The notes beneath the pieces were generated by a model. That model searched no databases. It had not been told where the DNA came from and worked only from the letters and a program-made list of their open reading frames with translations. This document shows positions 1-6,693 of a stretch of DNA of 12,174 nucleotides, piece after piece. Source of the DNA: an uncultured Selenomonadaceae bacterium. Lineage in GTDB: Bacteria; Bacillota; Negativicutes; Selenomonadales; Selenomonadaceae. The translations under genes were made by a program, and so were the position numbers. Position 1 is the first letter of the stretch, and every line of letters starts with the position of its first letter. The stretch lies in the NCBI GenBank assembly GCA_905236255.1, contig CAJOPK010000221.1:1-12174 (forward strand). The letters are read 5' to 3'.

Positions 1-3
1 TAT

Positions 4-64
4 GTCGCGAGCAACGCCGTCCCGGCGTCAATCGCGACCTGCCGCCCGTCCGGGGCGGCGCCGC
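4..64. repeat. GC-rich block of nested perfect inverted repeats
   Basis: Three perfect stems lie in 56 bases. GTCGCGA (4-10) pairs with TCGCGAC (32-38). Inside it ACGCCG (14-19) pairs with CGGCGT (23-28) around a 3-base loop. Next to it GCCGCCC (41-47) pairs with GGGCGGC (53-59) around a 5-base loop. The 10-base palindrome GCGGCGCCGC (55-64) overlaps the last stem. No T-tract follows on the plus strand, so this is not a simple intrinsic terminator. Base composition is far more GC-rich than the rest of the window. It could be the 3' end of a structured RNA, a REP-like palindromic unit, or the edge of an element extending left of the window. The identity is unknown; the pairing itself is directly visible. 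Confidence 0.7.
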
Positions 65-128
65 TTGTCCGTAATTTCGGGGTTAAAAATCTGCGTTTAT
101 TTATTCGGATCGCCGGAAAATTTTGTGA

Positions 129-196
129 AACGCCCGTGATGTCAAAAAATTTTTTCATTGACAAAATAAGCAAAATGTTTTACCATTACGGGCGTT
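129..196. repeat. 13-base inverted repeat flanking the tRNA promoter
   Basis: AACGCCCGTGATG (129-141) and CATTACGGGCGTT (184-196) are reverse complements except for one G-T position. The arms are separated by 42 bases. The right arm overlaps the -10 hexamer and the predicted start point of the tRNA transcript, and the -35 hexamer lies between the arms. This geometry suits an operator or a DNA/RNA structural element, but no known regulator site is recognised. Confidence 0.5.
158..186 (+). promoter_or_regulatory. Promoter of the tRNA-Ala gene
   Basis: A perfect -35 hexamer TTGACA (158-163) is followed by a 17-base spacer and a -10 hexamer TACCAT (181-186, 4 of 6 matches to TATAAT). The predicted start is near 193, a few bases before the mature tRNA 5' end at 199. 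Consensus -35, ideal spacing and position directly before a stable RNA gene make this a strong call. Confidence 0.8.
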
Positions 197-198
197 GC

Positions 199-274
<76 letters not shown>

Positions 275-291
275 TTAAATGAAATTGAGGA

Positions 292-318
292 GGATTCGCG
301 TAAGAGCGAATTTTTTTT
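292..318 (+). terminator. Intrinsic terminator after tRNA-Ala
   Basis: ATTCGC (294-299) pairs with GCGAAT (306-311) around a 6-base loop, extendable by two G-U pairs, and runs straight into eight T residues (311-318). It would end the tRNA transcript 20 bases after the CCA. No convincing separate promoter for sbcD lies between this point and its ribosome binding site, so some read-through may feed the downstream operon. Confidence 0.75.
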
Positions 319-349
319 GTTATTGTCGAAAGGAGCATAAGATTTTCCG

Positions 350-1498
350 ATGAAATTCATTCACACTGCGGACTGGCATTTCGGCAAAACTCTGCGCGGC
401 GCGTCCCTTATCGACGATCAGGCTTACATTTCGGAAGAATTTTTCAAAATCGTTGACGAACGAAAACCGGACGTTGTGATAATTGCGGGAGATGTTTACG
501 ATCGCGGAGTTCCTTCGGCGGATGCGGTGGAACTGTTTAACGAATTTTTGTCGAAATTGACGGAAAGAAAAACCAAAATCGTCTGCATTTCGGGCAACCA
601 TGACAGCGCAACCCGTTTGAATTTCGGCAGCAGTCTTTTTGAGAAATCCGGTTTCTTCTTGAGAACTCAAATTTCCGAAAATCCGGAGCCGATAATATTT
701 CAAGACGATTTCGGCGACGTTTATTTTGCGCCCATTCCCTTTTTTGAACCGGGATTGATTCGCGCAAAATTTTTCCCGAATGACACCGAAAAACGATTGT
801 CTTTTGATGAGGCAAATAAAATTTACATTGATGCCTTGCGCGATAAAATTCCCGCCGGAAAAAGAAGTGTTGCCGTTGCCCATGTCTTTATAAGCGGCGA
901 AACAAAAACCGATTCCGTGCGGGAAATTGTCGGCGGTGCCGACGGAATAAGTGCGGCGCATTTCAAAGACTTCAACTATACCGCGCTCGGTCATTTGCAT
1001 GCACCGCGAGCCGCCGGCGGCGAATTTGTCAGATATTCCGGCTCCCCTTTGAAATATTCTTTTGACGAAGCCGCTCAAAACAAAAGCGTTACGCTTGTCG
1101 AAATGGGTGCGGACGGCAATCCGAAAATCGAAACGATCGAACTTGTTCCGCGCCGTGATGTCCGTGTTGTCGAAGGAACTCTCGATGAACTTTTGAACTT
1201 GGAAAAAACCGAAGATTATATTCGGGCGGTCGTCAAGGGCGATACTTCCTTTGTGAATGTTGCGGATCGTTTAAGTTATGTTTTCCCGAATTTGCTTGCA
1301 ACGGAAAGAGAAGAAAGAATTTATAATTCGGAAGAAATTTCGGATCCGACAAATTCGGTTACCAAACTTTCAATTTCGGATCAGTTTGCGGAATTTTTTT
1401 CGGAAATGACCGGCGAACCGCTAAGCGACGAACAACTCCGGGAAATGGAAAATTTTTTGTCGGAACTGCAGAAAAACGACAACGATGATAATTTTTAG
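350..1498 (+). CDS. sbcD: Nuclease SbcCD subunit D (Mre11-like exonuclease)
   Basis: The 382-residue product is the Mre11-type nuclease subunit of SbcCD, which trims DNA ends and cleaves hairpins together with the ATPase SbcC in the cytoplasm. All phosphoesterase motifs are present in order: DWH (D8, H10), GDVYDRG (D48), GNHD (N83, H84), H178 in the VAHVF stretch, and GHLH (H215, H217). The region after about residue 270 is the capping/SbcC-binding part and ends in an acidic, Asn-rich tail. Length is normal for SbcD. The ATG is fixed by an in-frame TAA at 338-340; the Shine-Dalgarno AAAGGAG (329-335) sits rather far away (14 bases). The usual partner sbcC does not follow; instead comF starts 12 bases later. 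Function is confident from the motifs; the partner must be encoded elsewhere or be absent. Confidence 0.95.
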   Translation: MKFIHTADWHFGKTLRGASLIDDQAYISEEFFKIVDERKPDVVIIAGDVYDRGVPSADAVELFNEFLSKLTERKTKIVCISGNHDSATRLNFGSSLFEKSGFFLRTQISENPEPIIFQDDFGDVYFAPIPFFEPGLIRAKFFPNDTEKRLSFDEANKIYIDALRDKIPAGKRSVAVAHVFISGETKTDSVREIVGGADGISAAHFKDFNYTALGHLHAPRAAGGEFVRYSGSPLKYSFDEAAQNKSVTLVEMGADGNPKIETIELVPRRDVRVVEGTLDELLNLEKTEDYIRAVVKGDTSFVNVADRLSYVFPNLLATEREERIYNSEEISDPTNSVTKLSISDQFAEFFSEMTGEPLSDEQLREMENFLSELQKNDNDDNF

Positions 1499-1510
1499 TC
1501 GGTATTCAAA

Positions 1511-2191
1511 ATGAATTTTATTTTTCAAGCGATAATTGATTTTATCTTCCCGCCGATCTGCCCGATCTGCAAAGATATTTCCGATGAGCGGGGCGAAATT
1601 TGCGAGGATTGCGCCGAAAAAATTTTAAAACCCGGCGAATATAAAAATCCGCCCGTGCCGATTGACAAAGTTTTTCGCCTGACAAAATATCGCGGCGGTA
1701 CAAGAGATATGTTGAGAAGAATAAAATTTACAAACGATTTAAATTCCCTGCCGGCTTTTAAAAGTATTTCGGCACGGGCGGCAAAAATTGAGGACGTTCA
1801 AAAATTTTTGTCCGGGACGGATTTTGCCGTGTACGTTCCCTTGAATGAAAAAAGATTGAATGAACGCGGTTACAATCAGACGGAGCTGATTTTTGAAGAT
1901 TTTTTGAAATCGGAAAAAATCCCGGTCGAAAATATTCTGATTCGCACGAAGGACACAAAACCGCTTTACAATTTGAACCCGGAAGAGAGAAAAAGTACCG
2001 TCAGCGGAGCATTTTCCGCAGTTGAAGGAATTGATTTGACCGGCAAAAAAATTTTGATTGCGGACGATATTTTTACGACCGGCGCAACAACTTCCGAATG
2101 TGCAAAAGTTTTAAAAAATCTCGGTGCGGAAAAGATTTTTGTCCTTGCCTTTGCATCGGATTTTGGAGAGTTGGAAAATGAGATTGACTGA
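1511..2191 (+). CDS. comF: ComF family protein (amidophosphoribosyltransferase-like, ComFC)
   Basis: This 226-residue protein has the two-part ComF layout. An N-terminal four-cysteine zinc-binding element (CPIC at 17-20, C31, C34) precedes a type I phosphoribosyltransferase domain. The PRPP-binding loop ILIADDIFTTGATT is at 181-194, and the family motif RLNERGYNQ is at 115-123. ComFC is needed for late steps of DNA uptake in naturally transformable species such as Bacillus subtilis, but homologues (GntX, ComF) occur in many non-competent bacteria, so a competence role here is not proven. No clear Shine-Dalgarno precedes the ATG. It starts 12 bases after the sbcD stop and is probably translated by coupling. 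The last 14 bases overlap the start of mqnC. Confidence 0.92.
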   Translation: MNFIFQAIIDFIFPPICPICKDISDERGEICEDCAEKILKPGEYKNPPVPIDKVFRLTKYRGGTRDMLRRIKFTNDLNSLPAFKSISARAAKIEDVQKFLSGTDFAVYVPLNEKRLNERGYNQTELIFEDFLKSEKIPVENILIRTKDTKPLYNLNPEERKSTVSGAFSAVEGIDLTGKKILIADDIFTTGATTSECAKVLKNLGAEKIFVLAFASDFGELENEID

Positions 2192-3200
2192 AATTGACGC
2201 TTTAAAATTATTTTCGGAATCGGATTTGCTTGATCTTGCCGGACAAGCCGACGAAATTCGGAAAAAGAAATTCGGCAAGGTCACGACTTTTATAATTGAC
2301 CGAAACATAAATTACACAAACATTTGCAAAAACGAATGTAAATTTTGTGCCTTTTTCAAGAAGAAAAATCAAGCCGGCGCGTATCTTTTGACGAATGAAG
2401 AAATTTTGGAAAAGGTCAAAGAAACCGTCGAAGCCGGCGGAACTCAAGTCATGATTCAGGGCGGCTTGCATCCGGATTTGGGGCTTGATTATTATGAAAA
2501 TATGCTCCTGAGTATCAAGAAAAATTTCGACATTACGATTCACTCTTTTACGGCAACGGAAATTCAACATTTCGCGAATACGGAAGGCATTTCGATTTCC
2601 GAAACTTTGAAAAGGTTACGGGCGGCGGGTCTGGACGGGTTGCCGGGCGGCGGTGCCGAAATTTTGGTTGACGAAATAAGGAAAAAGGTCAGCCCGAAAA
2701 AAATAATGACCGACGATTGGCTTAACGTCATGCGCACGGCTCATTCAATCGGCATGAAAAGTACCGCCACAATGGTTATCGGATTCGGAGAAACTCCCGC
2801 GCAGAGGATCGAACATATGAAAAAAATTCGCGATCTTCAGGACGAAACCGGAGGTTTTCGCGCTTTTATAATGTGGACTTATCAACCGGGAAATACCGCG
2901 CTCGGCGGCGAAAAAACCGGCTCGCACGATTATATGAAAACTCTTTCGCTCTCAAGAATTTTTTTCGACAATGTGGAACATATTCAAGGATCATGGGTTA
3001 CGCAGGGTGAAAAAATCGGCTCCCTTACCCAATCTTTCGGCGGTGACGATCTCGGCAGCATAATGCTTGAAGAAAACGTAGTCCGGGCGGCGGGTACACA
3101 TTTTGAAATGTCCGTAAAAAAAATGACCGACATGATTAAAGATGCCGGATTTATTCCCGCGCAGAGAAATACCGAATACAAGATTCTGAAAACCTTTTGA
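2178..3200 (+). CDS. mqnC: Cyclic dehypoxanthinyl futalosine synthase (radical SAM, menaquinone pathway)
   Basis: This 340-residue radical SAM enzyme of the futalosine route closes the carbocycle of dehypoxanthinyl futalosine during menaquinone synthesis. The [4Fe-4S] motif CxxxCxxC is C50, C54, C57. Family-typical blocks follow: GGLHP (95-99), HSFTATEI (122-129), PGGGAEIL, SWVTQG (272-277) and MLEENV (296-301). The last two favour MqnC over the related MqnE aminofutalosine synthase. The reading frame is open up to an ATG at 2124, but the start at 2178 is chosen because GGAGAG (2165-2170) lies 7 bases before it and the extra 18 residues look unlike the family. It overlaps comF by 14 bases, implying translational coupling. 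No other mqn gene is in the window, so the rest of the pathway must be elsewhere. A terminator follows directly. Confidence 0.92.
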   Translation: MRLTEIDALKLFSESDLLDLAGQADEIRKKKFGKVTTFIIDRNINYTNICKNECKFCAFFKKKNQAGAYLLTNEEILEKVKETVEAGGTQVMIQGGLHPDLGLDYYENMLLSIKKNFDITIHSFTATEIQHFANTEGISISETLKRLRAAGLDGLPGGGAEILVDEIRKKVSPKKIMTDDWLNVMRTAHSIGMKSTATMVIGFGETPAQRIEHMKKIRDLQDETGGFRAFIMWTYQPGNTALGGEKTGSHDYMKTLSLSRIFFDNVEHIQGSWVTQGEKIGSLTQSFGGDDLGSIMLEENVVRAAGTHFEMSVKKMTDMIKDAGFIPAQRNTEYKILKTF

Positions 3201-3212
3201 CGCAAACCGGAT

Positions 3213-3247
3213 AAAAAGAGAACTCCGAAAATCATCGGAGTTCTTTT
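3213..3247. terminator. Bidirectional intrinsic terminator between mqnC and the sugar transferase
   Basis: GAACTCCGA (3220-3228) pairs perfectly with TCGGAGTTC (3235-3243) around a 6-base loop. On the plus strand TTTT (3244-3247) follows. On the minus strand the A-rich flank at 3213-3219 supplies a U-tract. The element sits between two convergent genes, 12 bases after the mqnC stop codon and just before the minus-strand stop at 3252, so one hairpin can end both transcripts. Confidence 0.88.
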
Positions 3248-3251
3248 GATT

Positions 3252-4691
3252 TCAGTAAGCACCCTTACCGGTGAAAACCGCCTTAACCGTTTTGAAAAGA
3301 TACATAATGTCAATCCAAATCGACCAATTTCTGACGTACCATGTATCCATAGCCACCCGCTCCGGATAAGTCGTGTCACTGCGCCCGGACACCTGCCACA
3401 TTCCGGTAATTCCCGGCAAGACCATGTAATATTCGCGAATGTTTTCGCCGTAACGGGAAATTTCGTCGTCAATAATCGGGCGGGGTCCCACAAGGCTCAT
3501 CTCTCCCTTTATCACGTTCAAAAGTTGCGGCAGTTCGTCAAGACTTGTCCGACGCAGGAAATTTCCGAGCCGCGTAACGCGGGGATCGTTCGTAAGTTTG
3601 AAAGTTTCGTCCCACTCTTTTTTTGCCTCCGGATTTTCGGCAAGATATTTTTCCAATCTCTCTTTTGCGTCCGGTACCATCGTCTGAAATTTGTAACAGG
3701 GAAAATGTTTTCCGCCCTTACCGACTCTCCTGTGAGCAAAAATCACGTTTCCCTTGTTGTTGATTGCGACGGCAACGGCAATTATCAAGAGGAACGGTGA
3801 AATTAAAATTCCGCCGGTCAAAGTACAGAAAAGATCAAAAATTCTCTTTGCAAATTTATTGTAAGGACTTGCAAGATTGTTTCGCACATTCAAAACAAGA
3901 ATTTTTTCGCTGAACAAAATTGCGGCATCGACACCCGCCATCGGCGTACCGATAAGATCCGGAATGAATGAAATATTTTTGACGTGCGGCTGAATTTCGT
4001 TAATCAAATCCTGAAGTTGTTCCTTTGTGATTCCCGGCGCGGCAATAATCACGGTCTTAACCTTTGTCCCCTTGATTATTTTTTTTGCGTCCGAAAATCC
4101 GCCCAAAATCGGATAATCTTTCGGCAGTATGTCGGAAACCGGATGATCGTCCACAAATCCCAGAATTTCGTAACGGTAACCGAGATCGTTTTTCCAAAAT
4201 CTTATGACGTGTTCCGCAGTCAAGCCGGCACCGATAATTATTACCGGTTCGCTGAAAAGATTAAACTTTTTCATAAATTTCAGGACGGCATAGCGAATTA
4301 TGCAAACTCCGAAAAGCACAAACAGCCCGAAAAGAATTATAAAAAGTCGCGATGCTTCATTTCCGGCTTTCAAAAAGTAAATCAAGATTATTGATACCGT
4401 CCAGCCGTAAAATACGGACATAAAAATACCGCGCATTATTTCCACGATCGGTTTCATCTGTTCGTAAGAGCGCGAATTGCTCAACAAGATCAGAAACAGG
4501 GCGGGAACCCAACCGTAAACATAAGCGTCGGCGTAATAATAATGCGCGTTTGCCCAATAATCCAATCTGTCGCGTAAGAAAAACGCCGCATGTTCGGCAA
4601 GCACAACGCCGACATAGTCGAACACCATGAACAGTATCGGCGGCATCATTGAATTCGGATCGAAAAATTTTTTCAATGTTTGCGGCGACAA
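3252..4691 (-). CDS. wbaP: Undecaprenyl-phosphate sugar phosphotransferase, WbaP type
   Basis: This 479-residue polyprenyl glycosylphosphotransferase moves a sugar-1-phosphate from a nucleotide sugar onto undecaprenyl phosphate, the first membrane step of O-antigen, capsule or exopolysaccharide synthesis. About four N-terminal membrane segments (near residues 17-39, 60-71, 88-107, 115-137) precede a Rossmann-like region starting with VIIIGAG (150-156). A further hydrophobic segment (about 288-312) leads into the catalytic domain with CYKFQTM, DPRVTRLG (369-376), LDELPQL, EMSLVGPRP (397-405), PGITGMWQVSGR and the C-terminal DTWYVRNWS stretch. This is the full WbaP architecture. The start is TTG (4691-4689), preceded 10 bases upstream by GGAGG (4706-4702). 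The sugar (galactose in the type enzyme) cannot be read from sequence. No glycosyltransferases, Wzx or Wzy genes are adjacent, so it may be a priming enzyme separated from its cluster. Confidence 0.92.
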   Translation of the reverse strand: MSPQTLKKFFDPNSMMPPILFMVFDYVGVVLAEHAAFFLRDRLDYWANAHYYYADAYVYGWVPALFLILLSNSRSYEQMKPIVEIMRGIFMSVFYGWTVSIILIYFLKAGNEASRLFIILFGLFVLFGVCIIRYAVLKFMKKFNLFSEPVIIIGAGLTAEHVIRFWKNDLGYRYEILGFVDDHPVSDILPKDYPILGGFSDAKKIIKGTKVKTVIIAAPGITKEQLQDLINEIQPHVKNISFIPDLIGTPMAGVDAAILFSEKILVLNVRNNLASPYNKFAKRIFDLFCTLTGGILISPFLLIIAVAVAINNKGNVIFAHRRVGKGGKHFPCYKFQTMVPDAKERLEKYLAENPEAKKEWDETFKLTNDPRVTRLGNFLRRTSLDELPQLLNVIKGEMSLVGPRPIIDDEISRYGENIREYYMVLPGITGMWQVSGRSDTTYPERVAMDTWYVRNWSIWIDIMYLFKTVKAVFTGKGAY

Positions 4692-4713
4692 AATGCGTCA
4701 ACCTCCAAAATTT

Positions 4714-4741
4714 ATTTTATGGAAATATATCACAACTTCAA
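4714..4741 (-). promoter_or_regulatory. Possible promoter for the WbaP-type gene
   Basis: On the minus strand TTGAAG (4741-4736) and TAAAAT (4719-4714) are separated by 16 bases, with 4 of 6 and 5 of 6 consensus matches. The predicted start near 4707 would put the Shine-Dalgarno (4706-4702) at the very 5' end of the message, which is tight. Read-through from the ABC ATPase gene is an alternative. Confidence 0.35.
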
Positions 4742-4809
4742 AAAAAAAGAAAGACGGCAACCTTCCCAAAAATTATACAATATCTATTACTTCATCGGAA
4801 TGAGCCGTC
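4740..4809 (-). terminator. Possible terminator after the ABC ATPase gene
   Basis: On the minus strand GACGGC (4809-4804, inside the 3' end of the ATPase gene) can pair with GCCGTC (4758-4753), helped by an inner TTCC/GGAA pairing. A long U-rich run (4752-4740, broken by one C) follows immediately. The loop is long, about 30 bases after inner pairing, so efficiency is uncertain. If active, it separates the ATPase from the downstream sugar transferase gene. Confidence 0.45.
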
Positions 4810-5486
4810 AAAATGTCTTTCGTAATTTTTCCGTCGCGAACCAAAATCTGTCTGTCCGCCGCCCTTGCAATATCCGGCTCGTGTGTGACCAAAATTATCG
4901 TTGAGCCGCCGGCATGAAGATCCCTGAAAATTTGCATAATCTCGCCGGTCGATTTCGTATCCAAATTTCCCGTCGGCTCGTCCGCCATGATTATCGAAGG
5001 TTTCATGGCAATGGCACGGGCAATCGCCACTCTTTGACGTTGACCGCCGGAAAGTTCGCTCGGCAAATGTTCGGCACGGTCGTCCAGCGAAACTTTTTTT
5101 AGTGCGTCAATCGCCAAATTCATGCGCTCCGTTTTTGAAATTCCGGCATAAACGGCGGGCAGGGCGACATTTTCAAGGCTTGACAATTTCGGCAGGAGAT
5201 TAAAATTTTGAAAGACGAATCCGATTGTCTTGTTTCTGATTAAGGCAAGTTCGTCATCGGAAAGTCTGCTTACTTCTTGACCAAGCAATTTGTAAGAGCC
5301 CTCGGTCGGTCTGTCCAGGCACCCCAGAATATTCATCAGCGTGGATTTTCCGCTGCCGGAAGGTCCCATGAGTGCGACAAATTCGCCCGAATCTATTTTT
5401 AAATCGACACCGTTCAAGGCGGCCACAATTTCGCTGCCCATCTTGTAAAGTTTTTTTACTCCGGTAATTGTGACAACATTCGACAT
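4773..5486 (-). CDS. ABC transporter ATP-binding protein, MacB/LolD/YknY type
   Basis: This 237-residue nucleotide-binding subunit has every ABC motif. They are Walker A GPSGSGKST (41-49), Q-loop Q93 in FVFQNFNLLP, signature LSGGQ (145-149), Walker B IIMADEP (165-171), D-loop NLD (174-176) and H-loop H202. The MNILGCLDRPTEG and ADEPTGNLD wording is that of the MacB/LolD/YknY group, which powers extraction of lipoproteins, or export of peptides and drugs from the periplasmic face, through FtsX-fold permeases. No permease gene is on either side, so the partner is unknown and gene-level naming is not justified. GAGG (5497-5494) lies 7 bases before the ATG, and a good promoter sits upstream. An acidic C-terminal tail follows the core domain. 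Confidence 0.93.
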   Translation of the reverse strand: MSNVVTITGVKKLYKMGSEIVAALNGVDLKIDSGEFVALMGPSGSGKSTLMNILGCLDRPTEGSYKLLGQEVSRLSDDELALIRNKTIGFVFQNFNLLPKLSSLENVALPAVYAGISKTERMNLAIDALKKVSLDDRAEHLPSELSGGQRQRVAIARAIAMKPSIIMADEPTGNLDTKSTGEIMQIFRDLHAGGSTIILVTHEPDIARAADRQILVRDGKITKDILTAHSDEVIDIV

Positions 5487-5537
5487 AATGTAACCTCGTC
5501 AAAAAAATTTTTTCAAACACATTCAAACTTCCGCAAA

Positions 5538-5566
5538 ATTATAATCGGAAAATCTTTCTATCGCAA
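5538..5566 (-). promoter_or_regulatory. Promoter of the ABC ATPase gene
   Basis: On the minus strand TTGCGA (5566-5561, 4 of 6) and a perfect TATAAT (5543-5538) are 17 bases apart, about 40 bases before the ribosome binding site of the ATPase gene. The plus strand also reads TATAAT at 5540-5545 because the sequence ATTATAAT is nearly symmetrical, but no matching -35 is seen for that direction. Confidence 0.65.
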
Positions 5567-5575
5567 GCCGATTTT

Positions 5576-5604
5576 TTGTCCCCTTGAGATCGACAAAATT
5601 TAAA
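5576..5604 (+). promoter_or_regulatory. Candidate promoter of the asp23-ispA operon
   Basis: TTGTCC (5576-5581) and TTTAAA (5599-5604) have a 17-base spacer, each with 4 of 6 consensus matches. A start near 5611 would give a leader of about 75 bases before the preferred asp23 start. This is the best plus-strand candidate in the divergent region, but it is weak; an alternative -10 is the TATAAT at 5540-5545. Confidence 0.35.
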
Positions 5605-5684
5605 CCGCCGGCAGGGAAATTTTTATGTTGCAACGAATAAACGAAAAAGTCGAAATGGTTGGGATTATGAAAGAGAGGTTTATC

Positions 5685-6086
5685 ATGGACATGGAAAAAG
5701 ATTTGGTAAAAGGCGAAAACGGTCTGGGAGCAATCAGAATCGCGGACGAAGTCGTAAGCATTATTGCCGGATTGGCGGCGACGGAAATTGACGGCATCGC
5801 CGGAATGAGCGGCGGACTTGTCGGCGGCATTGCGGAAATGCTCGGCAGAAAGAATTTTTCCAAAGGCGTTAAAGTCGAAGTCGGCGAACGCGAAGCGGCG
5901 ATTGATCTTTACATTATCGTCAAATACGGCGTGCGTATTCCGGACGTTGCACTTTCCGCGCAGGAGAACATCAAGCGCGCAATCGAAACAATGACCGGAC
6001 TTTCCGTCATTGAAGTCAATGTTCATGTTCAGGGCGTAAGTTTCCCGGAAGAAGAGGAACACACTGACGAAATCAGAGTTCATTAA
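5685..6086 (+). CDS. Asp23/Gls24 family envelope stress protein (YqhY-like)
   Basis: This 133-residue protein has the Asp23/Gls24 fold. The conserved start IRIADEVVSIIAGLAATEIDG (17-37) leads through GMSGG to a VKVEVGEREAAID strand, then GVRIPDVA and a C-terminal INVHVQGV-like strand (here VNVHVQGV), ending in an acidic EEEE tail. Members of this family (Asp23 in Staphylococcus, YqhY in Bacillus) are abundant proteins tied to cell-envelope stress and, for YqhY, to acetyl-CoA carboxylase control. GAGAGG (5673-5678) with 6-base spacing supports the start at 5685. An in-frame ATG at 5625 after CAGGGA could add 20 residues that are not typical of the family. It is the first gene of an operon running to ispA. 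The ATPase gene is divergent from it. Confidence 0.9.
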   Translation: MDMEKDLVKGENGLGAIRIADEVVSIIAGLAATEIDGIAGMSGGLVGGIAEMLGRKNFSKGVKVEVGEREAAIDLYIIVKYGVRIPDVALSAQENIKRAIETMTGLSVIEVNVHVQGVSFPEEEEHTDEIRVH

Positions 6087-6129
6087 GATTTTTCGGTCGA
6101 TTTGAATTGCGGGGAGGGAAGGAATTTTT

Positions 6130-6693
6130 ATGGGAATACTTGTTCGTCTCATACTGTTTGTTTACGTCCTCGCAGTTTTGGTCGCACTGATTGCGGGAGC
6201 GGCGGTCTGTTTGAATTTGATTCCCGCGCAAACTTGGCAGAACGTGCTTAAAAATTTGATCGCAATGCCCGAAACTTGGGCGGTGATTGCGGCGATGATT
6301 TTGGCAAGTTTTTGTCTGCTCGCGGCGATATTTTCCGGGAAAAAAGAAAAAATCTTGCACCGGGATTTTATCGAATTGCAAAAAGGGATGCCGGGCGAAG
6401 TCAAAATAACTTTGGAAGCAATTTCGACCGTTGCGGAAAGGGCGGCACTTGCGGTAAACGGAGTCCGGGAAGTTTCGGTTTCGGTTGAAGATCAAAGCGG
6501 AGAAATGCCGGTCAAAGTTCGACAGGAAATAGTTTTGGGGCAGGGTTTTGCGGCACCGGAAGTAAGCGCGGCGGTTGTTAAAGCGGTTGACGATGCACTG
6601 ATGACGGCGTTGCAAATTCCGAATGTCCCGGTCGAAGTTAAGGTTGTCGAAGTCACTCACGCGGTGACGGAACGGGCAAGGCGAGTGGTTTAA
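6130..6693 (+). CDS. amaP: AmaP-like alkaline shock response membrane anchor protein
   Basis: The 187-residue product has two N-terminal membrane helices (about 7-31 and 50-69), then a cytoplasmic Asp23-like domain (about 90-187) with VAERAALAVNGVREV, a GQGFAAPEV turn and VPVEVKVVEV. This is the layout of AmaP, which anchors Asp23 to the membrane in Staphylococcus aureus. AAGGAA (6119-6124) precedes the ATG at good distance. It lies 43 bases after asp23, as expected for a partner pair. The C-terminal domain is clearly related to the product of the next gene, which begins on the base after this stop codon. Confidence 0.85.
   Translation: MGILVRLILFVYVLAVLVALIAGAAVCLNLIPAQTWQNVLKNLIAMPETWAVIAAMILASFCLLAAIFSGKKEKILHRDFIELQKGMPGEVKITLEAISTVAERAALAVNGVREVSVSVEDQSGEMPVKVRQEIVLGQGFAAPEVSAAVVKAVDDALMTALQIPNVPVEVKVVEVTHAVTERARRVV

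Noticed and set aside
1..158. Open minus-strand frame from an ATG at 158 to the window edge, very GC-rich at third positions in its last 20 codons
   Set aside because: There is no ribosome binding site, it begins in the tRNA promoter, and the GC-rich part is explained by the palindromic hairpins, which raise GC in all frames. It cannot be excluded without the sequence to the left.
320..1078. Long minus-strand open frame opposite sbcD
   Set aside because: It mirrors the codon bias of sbcD, has no recognisable motifs, and the plus-strand gene has complete catalytic motifs.
2124..2177. Upstream extension of mqnC to an earlier ATG
   Set aside because: The extension adds 18 residues lying inside comF; the ATG at 2178 has GGAGAG at ideal spacing.
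5625..5684. Longer N-terminus of the Asp23 protein from ATG 5625
   Set aside because: It has a modest CAGGGA site, but the added 20 residues are not family-like and the 5685 start has a better-spaced GAGG. It remains a real alternative.
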